Shown here piece after piece: positions 55,439 to 64,000 of a DNA stretch of 64,000 bases (position 1 is its first letter; every line of letters begins with the position of its first letter). The notes below the pieces were generated by a model. That model had not been told where the DNA came from and did not search any database. It saw only the letters and a program-made list of their open reading frames with translations. Made by a program: the position numbers and the translations under genes. The stretch lies in assembly GCF_036416795.1 (NCBI RefSeq), contig NZ_CP143867.1, forward strand, positions 2,658,001-2,722,000. Reading direction: 5' to 3'. Source of the stretch: Bacteroides sp. MSB163 (GTDB taxonomy: Bacteria; Bacteroidota; Bacteroidia; Bacteroidales; Bacteroidaceae).

Positions 55439-55890
55439 AAATTCTCTCTTAAAGTTTAACTTTACATTAATTGTTTCTTTACTCTAACAAAATGCAAATA
55501 TATTAATAAAACTGAAACGAACAATTATTTTGTTGAAAAAACCTTGTAAATCTATCAATTTGTTAACCAAACGCTCGTTTTTATGCTTAACAGCAGCTTT
55601 TTTGCACTTAAAAAACCTAAATGACATTCTGATTGCTATCACTCTGAAGCGCCTCTCAGACTATCATTCCTTAATAAACACCTCACCTTTTAAACTAAAA
55701 GTGTTAAAAACATGCATTGGAAGAATTAATTTGAAAGTCATTTTACGTAGATTTACCTTTTTTATAAAGGAAATACAAAACAAAAAACACTTTGTAAAGC
55801 GTACTTTTACAGATATTAAGTCTTCTTTATTTCTTGTATAGCACATTATTTCGTCTTATTTGTTCATAGTATTAACTAAAACAACTAAAG
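55439..55890. promoter_or_regulatory. 452-bp gap with the susC promoter
   Basis: Minus strand promoter: TATATTTG at 55502-55495 (TAnnTTTG) and TTG at 55524-55522 as -33, 19 bp apart, about 57 bp before the susC ATG. Otherwise AT-rich; the remaining bases up to the recombinase start show no gene I trust. Confidence 0.7.
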
Positions 55891-57084
55891 ATGAACAAGA
55901 TTATTTACAGTTTAGTGTACAACCGGAAAAAGAACCTTAATAAACGAGGCGTAGCTTTAGTACAGGTTGAGGCTTACTTGAACAGGAAGAAAAAGTATTT
56001 CTCGACTAAAGTCTATCTGAGACCAGACCAATGGGATGCGAAAAAACTGCTGGTAAAGAACCATCCTAATGCAGATGCCTTAAATCGATTGATTTATGAG
56101 TTCATGGCAATGATAGAAAAGCGCGAACTTGAGCTCTGGCAACAGGGTAAACCTATCACTTTAGAGATATTGAAGGAGGTGCTTTCTGAACAACAAGAAC
56201 AGGAAGATAAATCCTCGTTTATACCTTTCTTTAAGCACGAGGTCATGACTTCGAACCTAAAAGAAAGTACCAAACGCAATCATCTCTCTACGCTTGCGCT
56301 ATTGCAAGATTTTAAAAAGAATGTGACATTCTCTGATTTAACTTTTGAGTTTGTATCTTCATTTGAATACTTTCTGCAATCGAAGGGATATCATACTAAT
56401 ACTATAGCTAAACATATGAAGCATTTAAAGCGGCATATCAACGTAGCCATCAATAAGGAGTATATGGATATACAAAAATATGCCTTCAGAAAATACAAGA
56501 TAAAGACTGTAGAAAATGGGCATACGCATTTGTCTCCGGAAGAACTAGAAAAAATGGAAACCTTGCAATTGACCGGAAGATATATGAAATACCAGAAAAC
56601 ATTGGATGCGTTTTTGTTCTGTTGCTATGCAGGTATGAGATATTCCGATTTTGTTAATATGAAGTCAGAAAACATTATAGAGATGCATCAAGAGACTTGG
56701 TTAATCTATAAGTCTATCAAAACCGGTACGGAAGTTCGGCTTCCATTATACTTACTGTTTAACGGGAAGGGGATCCGGATTTTGAATAAATATCAGGCAG
56801 ATCTACAAGATTTCTTCCATTTGAGAGATAATTCGAATGTGAATAAAGAGTTGATAATCATTGCCCGATTAGCCGGGTTATCTAAAAAAGTGTCATTCCA
56901 TACAGCGCGACATACCAATGCAACGTTATTGATTTATAATGGTGTTAATATTACAACCGTGCAGAAGCTTTTAGGACATAAGAGTGTGAAAACCACGCAA
57001 ATATACACTAATGTTATGGATATGACGATAATAAGTGATTTGGAAAAAAACCACTCATTGGCTCACCGTAAAAAAGGGAAATAA
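55891..57084 (+). CDS. tyrosine recombinase, probable invertase of the susC switch
   Basis: 397 residues, same family as Bacteroidetes phage/transposon-type integrases and DNA invertases. N-terminal arm-like domain (SLVYNRKKNLNKRGVALVQV), core-binding domain about 100-205, catalytic part with Arg in CCYAGMRYSDFVNMKS, Lys region, HTARHTNATLLIYNG (HxxR) and LGHKSVKTTQIYTNVMD with the Tyr nucleophile. It lies wholly inside the segment bracketed by the inverted repeats and between two opposed susC genes, which points to local inversion rather than element integration. Confidence 0.9.
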   Translation: MNKIIYSLVYNRKKNLNKRGVALVQVEAYLNRKKKYFSTKVYLRPDQWDAKKLLVKNHPNADALNRLIYEFMAMIEKRELELWQQGKPITLEILKEVLSEQQEQEDKSSFIPFFKHEVMTSNLKESTKRNHLSTLALLQDFKKNVTFSDLTFEFVSSFEYFLQSKGYHTNTIAKHMKHLKRHINVAINKEYMDIQKYAFRKYKIKTVENGHTHLSPEELEKMETLQLTGRYMKYQKTLDAFLFCCYAGMRYSDFVNMKSENIIEMHQETWLIYKSIKTGTEVRLPLYLLFNGKGIRILNKYQADLQDFFHLRDNSNVNKELIIIARLAGLSKKVSFHTARHTNATLLIYNGVNITTVQKLLGHKSVKTTQIYTNVMDMTIISDLEKNHSLAHRKKGK

Positions 57085-58138
57085 GTCCTGCTAAATTAAG
57101 GTGTAATCGTTTGCCATGAAACTTTAGGTATATTGGATAAATGAGTTACACCTTTTTGGAGAGGTTTTATGTCTCAGCTCTCTTTGATATTCTGTTCTAT
57201 TTTTCTTCTTTTTCAATCTCTTGGATAACTTCTCTTTCATGATTAAATAGTAATATATAAAAACCAAAGAAGCATGACATGCAATGCTTCCATAATATAT
57301 CTATTCCATATCCAAGATGTACTTGCTCCGTACCAAGTCCGTACTTCCTCCGTGTAGAAGTACTTCTGACTGGAGAAGATACGGAGCAACTACGGTTCGG
57401 ATAGGGTTAGGATATGAATTGGACTAAGAATGTCCATTCAATAGTTATATTACTATACGACGACCAATCTGTTATTTACAAATACTTTAATGCTGTTTGA
57501 AGGATAATTGAGTACTATTATTTTATTTACAAAGAAATAGATGATTACCTTTTGTAACATTGCTAATTATCAGAGGATTACAAAATGTCTATTTCTTGTC
57601 GACAAGGAGTTAAGAGTCTGTTGACAAAAAGTCAACTTCTTGTTTGTAAGCTCCTAACTTCTTGTGAGCATCAAACTGCGTTCCTGATTTTTATTCAACA
57701 AAGTATTCTACCTGAAATTCTTTCTGAGCCATTCGACAAACTGCCTTATCTTGTTTTTATTGTTGTGGGAATTAATTTATTCATATTAGACTTAATATAG
57801 TATGTGCTATGTTAAAAAAATGAGACTATATAGTACGCTGATCTTATGTATGTAATTTACTGCCTATCTTCAATATAATCTTCAATCATTCCATACACAT
57901 TAATGATTTTTAGAACCCATGGTATTGAATTTATAATTCACTTATAACCACTATTACCAATCAATATATTGATAAATAGATGTTTAATCTATAAATAAAG
58001 GATATTTGTGGTAGATACAGATATGAGCATATATTTTTATCTACTTGTAAATTAGCTATTTAACAAATCATAATTGCTCAATAATAAGTTCTTCAAATAT
58101 TTATTTACTATTGATTATTAATTAAATACGACTTACTT
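57085..58138. other. 1054-bp AT-rich non-coding stretch inside the invertible segment
   Basis: No credible gene; a 71-codon frame at 57585 has no family or coding signal. Visible structures: AGGTGTAA/TTACACCT flanking about 57100-57152 with a T-run (possible recombinase terminator); TTGCTCCGTA (57323-57332) and its inverse TACGGAGCAA (57380-57389), with the palindrome AGAAGTACTTCT at 57356-57367 between. In the other orientation this stretch would lie before the silent locus 1 susC. Confidence 0.55.
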
Positions 58139-61096
58139 AGTTCTGCGAAAACGCTTCAGATTACGTATATTGGTATGCAGGCACAGGACGTTGCAATAAA
58201 ACCGAATGTAAAGGTTATTATGAAGTCGGATACTGAAATGCTGGATGAAGTAATGGTCATAGCCTATGGTACCACAAAGAAAGAGTCTTTTACTGGTTCT
58301 GCGGAAGTTATCAAGTCTGAGAAGTTAAAAGAAAGACCAGTTGCAAACGTTACGAAAGCATTGGACGGTATGGTTGCCGGTGTGCAAACTACTTCAGGTT
58401 CAGGGCAGCCGGGATCAGGCTCTTCTGTAGTAGTCCGTGGTTATGGCTCTATCAATTCATCACAATCACCGTTGTATGTAGTGGATGGTGTTCCCTATGA
58501 TGGTAACATTTCAGCAATCAATCCTAATGACATTGAAACGATGACAGTTCTTAAAGACGCTTCTGCTGGTGCACTTTATGGTTCTCGTGGTGCGAATGGT
58601 GTGATCATGATTACTACCAAAAAAGGTAATTCCGGTAAGGTAAAAGTGAACCTGAAAGCAAATTGGGGTGTTTCCTCACGCGCTATTCCACGTTATGAAA
58701 CGATGGACGAAGCCGGTTATTTAGAAACAATCTTCCAGTCATATAAGAATAATCAGATTATCAATGGTGGAGTTTCTCCGGAGTTGGCGGGTGTTGCCGC
58801 ATTAGAGGCTATGAAAAGCGGATCCACTGCTATGCTGGGCCAGAATGAACAGTATAACCCTTTTAATTATAGTATTACAGAACTGATCGATCCTGTGACA
58901 GGAAAGGTACGTAGTGATGCCAAATTGAGATATAGTGAGGACTGGATGGATGAAGCTTTAAAAAGCAATCCTTTACGTCAAGAATATGTTGCCTCGTTCA
59001 GTGGTGGAAGCGACAAAACCAAATATATGTTTTCTTTAGGTTATCTTGATGAAGAAGGTCTGTTAAAGACAACAAAATTCAATCGGTATAATGGACGTTT
59101 GAATATAGATTCTGAAGTTACGAACTGGTTAAAAGCCGGAATGAGCGCCAACTACTCTCGTAATGAGAGCAATACAGCCGTTGAAAATTCATCCGGCTCA
59201 TCCAATGTTTGGTACAGTGCACAATTAATGGCTCCTATTTTTCCTGTCTTTGAGAAAGATGCCAATGGTGCTACGGTTTATGACAATTTGGGAAATGCCG
59301 TTTTTGACTATGGTAAAAACAGACCGGCCGGTGCTAGTTCAGAGTGGAACACAATTGCTACCTTATATGATGATATGTATTCTACCCAAAGCGATAACCT
59401 GAGCGGACGTGTATATGCGGAACTAGGTGATTTGAAAAATACATTCCTGCAAGGATTGAAATTCTCTGTTAATTATGGCTTTGACTTAATCAATTCAGCC
59501 GGAGCAACTTATTATAATCCATACAACGGCAACTCTGTAGCCGTAAAAGGTACTATACAAAAAGCTACTGCACGTACATTCAGCTATACTTTCAATCAAT
59601 TGTTGACATACGATAGAAAGTTCGGTGATCATCATTTTGAAGCTTTGGTTGGACATGAGTTTTATAAATACAGATATGATTATTTGTCAGCAACCAAGAC
59701 AGGATTCCCATTTGGTGGACTTTATGAACTGGATGCAGCTACAACGATTACAGGAGCATCTTCTTATCAGAACAATTATGCAGTTCAGTCTGTGTTATCA
59801 CGTTTGAATTATGACTTTGCCGATAAGTATTACCTTTCTGCCAGTTTTCGTACCGATGGTTCTTCTCGTTTCTATAAGGATAACCGTTGGGGTAAGTTCT
59901 GGTCGGTCGGTGGTAACTGGCGTATCTCCCACGAATCTTTCATGAGTGACATTACTTGGATTAATAATCTGTCATTAAAGGCCAGCTACGGTATACAGGG
60001 TAATGATGCCATATTGAATGGTACCAAACAGAATTTTTATGCTTGGCAGTCATTTTATGATTTGGGTTATGCAAACTCGTCGATGAGCGGCGCAGCCGTA
60101 ACATCCTTGGAAAATAAAGAATTGAAATGGGAAAAAAATGCTAATCTGAATATTGGTATTGAAGCAAAATTGTTTGATCGTGTTTCTGCTACTATCGAAT
60201 GGTATCAACGTAAGACTACAGATATGTTAATGTCATTCCCAATGGCAACTTCACTCGGTTTTGATGGCTACAACAAGAACGTTGGTAGCATGCGTAATAC
60301 AGGTATTGACCTCACATTGGGGATTGATATCTTTAAAGACACTCCGTTTACCTGGAACTTAACGCTCCTTGGCTCTACGATTAAGAATAAAGTTTTGCAA
60401 CTGGCGGATAAACCGGAAATCATTTCCGGATCTTATATCATTCGCGAAGGTGAGACTTTATATTCATTCTATACTGCAACTGCCGCTGGTGTTGACCCCG
60501 CAACTGGAGAACAACTGTATTGGGCATGGGATACCGATGAAAACGGAGTTAAGGGCAAGAAGTATATAACTAACGATATGGCCAAGGCTACTGCATGTAA
60601 AGAAATTCAGGGTAGCCGTATTCCCGATTTATATGGTTCCATTAATAATACATTCAAATATAAAGGATTTGATTTGAGTATCCTTTGTACATATTCTATT
60701 GGTGGTAAAGTGCTGGATGGTATTTATAATACCTTATTATATGGCAATTATGTAGGGCAGGCAAAGAGTAAAATGCTGGAACGCGCATGGAGAAATCCGG
60801 GAGATATCACAGACATCCCACGTATTGAAATCGGAAAGAGTTACATTGTTACTGATAACAGTTTGATTGACGCTTCCTATTTTGCTATTAAAAATATTGC
60901 TTTAGGATATTCTCTGCCTTCAAAGTGGATGAAATCTATCGGATTCGATTCTGCACGCCTGACTGCAACGGCAGACAATGTTGTGCTGTTCAATCACCTG
61001 AAAGGTATGGACCCTCAATATAACTTCACTGGGGGAACGGATTTTGGTTACGTACCTGTCAGAACAATTTCATTCGGAATTGATATCACTTTCTAA
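58139..61096 (+). pseudogene. silent susC of locus 2, lacking promoter, start and signal peptide
   Basis: Open from SSAKTLQITYIGMQAQDVAI, which aligns with residue 68 onward of the locus 1 SusC; upstream in frame there is a TGA at 58112 and no start codon. The Met at 58175 lies inside the regulatory domain (YIGMQAQD) and is not a true start. Plug and barrel are complete (QPGSGSSVVVRGYGSINSSQ, IETMTVLKDASAGALYGSRG, end RTISFGIDITF), about 985 residues, no damage. So it is better seen as a stored cassette than as decay. Confidence 0.8.
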
Positions 61097-61118
61097 ACCT
61101 GATTAAATAATATAAAAG

Positions 61119-62675
61119 ATGAAAAAAGTATTATATATATTTTCTTTAATCGGCCTTCTTGCATTCAGCTCATGTGCCGATGAATTGAATACGGAACCGA
61201 CTGACAAGGTATCAGGTTCTACGATATTTGCAGATGCAAGTAGCGCAGAAACTGCTATAAATGGTGTATACCGTATGTTATATGTAGCAGGGTGGAGTTC
61301 AAACTGGGGCTCAGAAAACTGCGGACAGACAGCTATTCAATTGCTTGGAGATCTGATGGCTGAGGATCATTTAATGAAAGAGCAGGGGCAAGGCTGGTTT
61401 TATGAAGATTATCGTTTGAATGTTCATGGAGACTACTCAAACAAAGCTGGACGTCCTTATTCTATTTGGAACTTCTATTATACTATCGTTAGTAATGTAA
61501 ATTATATCATTGCTTCAGAAAACACAATGGGAGGGGATCCGGAACTTAAGAACAGCGTTGTAGGACAGGCCTATGCCATGCGTGCGTTTGCTTATTACTA
61601 TCTGATACAATTATACCAACAAACGTATAAAGGACATGAGGATGCACCCGGTGTACCTTTGTATGCAGGGGCAACGGTTGCCGGTTCGGAGGGAAGCCCT
61701 CGTGGAACCGTTCAGGGGGTTTATACTCAAATCAATTCTGATATAGAGAAAGCTATTGATCTGTTAGGAAGTATCAGCAATAAAGTGCAAACGCATGTAT
61801 CTCATATAGATTACTATGTAGCTAATGGCATTAAAGCCCGTATCTGCCTCACTCAACATGACTATGCAGGTGCTGCGATGGCAGCTGCTGAAGCCTTAAA
61901 GAAACCTTCATTGAAAATTGCTACTATAGCCGAATTGGGCGGGAATAATAGTGTAAAAACAGCTGATGTTTTGTGGGGAATGGAAATTATAGCCGATCAG
62001 TCCAGTGGTTTTGCAAGCTTCTTCTCGCATATGGATGCTGATGCGCCGGGTATGTATGCTTCTAAAGCACGCCAATGCATAAGCACAGGGTTGTATAAAC
62101 TGATTTCTGATACAGATGAGCGTAAAACAGCGTGGTTCCGTGGGGCCATTCCTTCTGATGAAGAAAAAACAGCTTCATCTTATACGAGTTATTGCCAAAT
62201 TAAGTTTAAAATGGCAGATTACACAACCCGTACAGGTGATTATTTACTTATGAGAGCAGAAGAGATGATATTAATTAAGGCTGAAGCCGAATGTCATCAG
62301 AAAGAATATGGTGCTGCCCGTACCACAATAAAAACTTTAGGAAACGCGAGAGATAGTAAGTTTGAGGAACGTTTAGCTGCCCGTACAGATGCAAATACTT
62401 ATAATTCTGACACTAATGCTCCTTTGGAAACATTAATGGATGAGATTTTATTCCAACGTCGTGTGGAACTTTGGGGTGAAGTGGGACGTATCTTTGATAT
62501 GCAGCGTTTAGGTTTGGGGTATAATCGTAATTATGAAGGCTCTAATCATACAGAGAAGGTAACGACAAAGAACACTAATGCCGCTTCTCCATTATTTATC
62601 CTTCCTCTGCCGCAGTCTGAAATAGATGGTAATGAGAATATTACCTCTGCGGATCAGAATCCTATAGTTCAATAA
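61119..62675 (+). CDS. SusD/RagB-like lipoprotein, locus 2
   Basis: 518 residues, signal MKKVLYIFSLIGLLAFSSC. Features: DELNTEPTDKVSGS, SSAETAINGVYRML, GQAYAMRAFAYYYLIQLYQQTYKG, YTQINSDIEKAIDLLGS, MRAEEMILIKAEAECHQKEY and RRVELWGEVGRIFDMQRLGLGY. 22 bp after the silent susC, so in the present orientation probably poorly expressed. Partner of a different SusC barrel, thus perhaps a different ligand from locus 1. Confidence 0.93.
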   Translation: MKKVLYIFSLIGLLAFSSCADELNTEPTDKVSGSTIFADASSAETAINGVYRMLYVAGWSSNWGSENCGQTAIQLLGDLMAEDHLMKEQGQGWFYEDYRLNVHGDYSNKAGRPYSIWNFYYTIVSNVNYIIASENTMGGDPELKNSVVGQAYAMRAFAYYYLIQLYQQTYKGHEDAPGVPLYAGATVAGSEGSPRGTVQGVYTQINSDIEKAIDLLGSISNKVQTHVSHIDYYVANGIKARICLTQHDYAGAAMAAAEALKKPSLKIATIAELGGNNSVKTADVLWGMEIIADQSSGFASFFSHMDADAPGMYASKARQCISTGLYKLISDTDERKTAWFRGAIPSDEEKTASSYTSYCQIKFKMADYTTRTGDYLLMRAEEMILIKAEAECHQKEYGAARTTIKTLGNARDSKFEERLAARTDANTYNSDTNAPLETLMDEILFQRRVELWGEVGRIFDMQRLGLGYNRNYEGSNHTEKVTTKNTNAASPLFILPLPQSEIDGNENITSADQNPIVQ

Positions 62676-62691
62676 TTTATAAACCTATATA

Positions 62692-63486
62692 ATGAAGGAA
62701 AATATGAAACTATATACAATAAAGAAATATGCTGCTATATTGCTCTGTTTGGCAGCTTTTACCTCCTGCGATACAGATGCAGAAGGTACGAAATATGGTG
62801 TAAACGGAGTTGAGGCAGCTTTTGCATCTACTCAAATGAATGTGGAAGTAGGTGCTGAAGACAACGGCGTCATCCGGGTTCCCGTATATCGTGGAAATAC
62901 AGATGCAGAGGCTTCAGTCGGCATTAGCATGGATGAAGCTACAGTAGAAGAAGGTGTATTCACCTTGAAAAGTTCCAATATAGCCTTTGCAAAAGGCGAA
63001 GCAGTGGGGTACGCAGAATTAGTTTTCGGGTCTATAAATGACTTAAGTGCTACTGGTAAATATAAAATTACGCTGGCCATAGATGACAAGGATGCATTGT
63101 CACCTTCCAAATCCGGAGAGATAACAGTGACCGCTCAGAGAAAGTTAACATGGGAGGATTACGGAACCGGAATATATACTTCAGAGCTTTTCGGTCAGGC
63201 ATGGGAACAGCCTATATTGAAAGCTAAAGAAGGTAATATATACAAGTTACCGGATTGTATCACAGAAGGATATCCTTTTGTTTTTACATTGAGTGATGAC
63301 GGACAGTCTTTGGTTAATTGGGATAAACAAGCTACTGGATATAAAGATGCTACTTATGGAATGGTGTATTTCAGTCCTACAGGTATGCAACGCCAGGGTA
63401 ATGTACTGCTATTTGCGATGCGTGGCTTGGTAGATGCTGGTACTTTGTTTAGTGGTTTCACAGAAACATTGGAATTACCTGAATAA
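62692..63486 (+). CDS. surface lipoprotein of SusCD locus 2, unknown function
   Basis: 264 residues (start 62692 or the Met at 62704). Lipoprotein signal ending LAAFTSC. First half has a beta-sandwich-like region with VEVGAEDNGVIRVPVYRGNTDAEASVGISM, similar in pattern to Calx-beta or DUF4843-like domains; second half from LTWEDYGTGIYTSELFG differs. Occupies the same third place as the 49718 gene in locus 1. Ends before a terminator. Confidence 0.75.
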   Translation: MKENMKLYTIKKYAAILLCLAAFTSCDTDAEGTKYGVNGVEAAFASTQMNVEVGAEDNGVIRVPVYRGNTDAEASVGISMDEATVEEGVFTLKSSNIAFAKGEAVGYAELVFGSINDLSATGKYKITLAIDDKDALSPSKSGEITVTAQRKLTWEDYGTGIYTSELFGQAWEQPILKAKEGNIYKLPDCITEGYPFVFTLSDDGQSLVNWDKQATGYKDATYGMVYFSPTGMQRQGNVLLFAMRGLVDAGTLFSGFTETLELPE

Positions 63487-64000
63487 TTGTTTCCTACTAC
63501 TACTGTTATTGGGGAAATAAGTTTGTAACAGAGTGTATCTGATACAAAAGATATGAATAAGGCTACCTCATTTTTATCTTGAGGTAGCTTTTTTTACAAA
63601 TTATACTATTTAGTTTTCGCTTTTCTGTTTTTCTTGTCTCTTATTCTTTTAAATATTTTTCATCAAAAAGCGATTGACGGCTTTTTACTGAAAAATATAT
63701 ACTTTTAATCGTATTTGCCTCTATGCGTGAACCGTTGATCAGAATTAACTTTCAATTATTTATTATTTTGTACATTCGTGCAGTGAATTAAACGCACAGT
63801 AATTGTTTGATAGTTCATTTATACCTTAATAAAAGCGGTATATTGCTGAATTTCAATATAATATTTTCTAAATATGGGATAATACTGGTAGAATTTAATA
63901 AATTCATGTATGTATAAAATGCTTATATACAAATAATTATAAAATTGGAAATACATAATATTTAGTCCTTTAAGATATACTAATTAATTGATTATTAATA
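63487..64000. other. intergenic stretch at the right window edge
   Basis: 514 bp, AT-rich. Apart from the terminator at 63562-63595 I see no gene, repeat or RNA. Confidence 0.6.
63562..63595 (+). terminator. terminator after SusCD locus 2
   Basis: Stem GCTACCTCA (63562-63570) and TGAGGTAGC (63580-63588) followed by seven T. Confidence 0.9.

Larger units (their letters stand above)
55227..58149. other. predicted invertible segment carrying susC 5' end, promoter and recombinase
   Basis: Bounded by inverted copies of AGTTCTGCGAA: minus strand at 55237-55227 inside the locus 1 susC, plus strand at 58139-58149 inside the locus 2 susC fragment. Both copies are in the same reading frame (Ser-Ser-Ala-Lys), so inversion would give a full 1052-residue hybrid SusC for locus 2 and leave locus 1 without start and promoter. 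The segment also holds a tyrosine recombinase gene (55891-57084), a plausible enzyme for the flip. Confidence 0.75.

Noticed and set aside
55530..55841. 103-codon open frame between susC and the recombinase
   Set aside because: Lys/Leu-rich chance frame across promoter DNA.
57585..57800. 71-codon open frame in the invertible segment
   Set aside because: No start context, family or neighbour support; looks like chance in AT-rich DNA.
58175..58177. ATG as true start of the locus 2 susC
   Set aside because: It falls inside the regulatory domain that aligns with the complete SusC and leaves no signal peptide.
1..64000. CRISPR array or rRNA operon
   Set aside because: No regular repeat-spacer series and no rRNA sequence was seen.

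Overview
The window looks like Bacteroides DNA. It has three SusC/SusD pairs, promoters of the Bacteroides type (TAnnTTTG at -7), an rteA/rteB/rteC-like regulatory set, and a tdk-rsmI-marC stretch that resembles the B. thetaiotaomicron chromosome (from memory, not checked). Left of about 42.4 kb the DNA is visibly richer in G+C than the AT-rich chromosomal part to the right, which fits a large integrated conjugative element (ICE) or genomic island whose integrase gene (42488-43708) lies beside a tRNA-Lys gene (43951-44023). The left end of the island is not recognisable and may lie outside the window.

Layout. (1) 1-10.6 kb, minus strand: one long operon with a PstS-like binding protein, SusC, SusD, a Tat-exported protein resembling ATC hydrolase, an exported M20 amidohydrolase, an exported URO-D-fold protein and a DAACS symporter; an IS982-like element sits between the last two pairs of genes. 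(2) 10.9-16.7 kb, minus strand: a sulfur cluster (gamma-family PLP lyase, MalY/PatB C-S lyase, Lrp regulator, BioB, ThiF/MoeB, DsrE-like, TusA-like). Three promoters in regions 1 and 2 carry the same kind of 18-bp dyad beside the -33 region, so they may form one regulon for organosulfur or cysteine-related nutrients. (3) 16.9-23.5 kb, plus strand: GNAT acetyltransferase, NarL-type regulator, rteA, rteB, an unknown gene, rteC-like. (4) 23.5-42.4 kb: mobilization and transfer-linked genes (MobA-like, relaxase, coupling protein, DNA adenine methylase, primase, M23 peptidase, topoisomerase III) around a tandem array of paralogous proteins of unknown function. (5) 44-49.7 kb: ordinary chromosome. 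(6) 49.7-63.5 kb: two opposed SusCD loci separated by a tyrosine recombinase; one SusC lacks its 5' end.

The two strongest signals: first, eight genes of region 4 contain ten in-frame TGA codons and no in-frame TAA or TAG; several fall exactly where the family has tryptophan, while no gene in that module needs TGA as its final stop. Second, an 11-bp inverted repeat inside the two opposed susC genes brackets promoter, start codon, signal peptide and recombinase, so inversion would move the 5' end from one susC to the other. A third is the paralog array itself: seven copies of a shared module in six proteins, with basic C-terminal tails.
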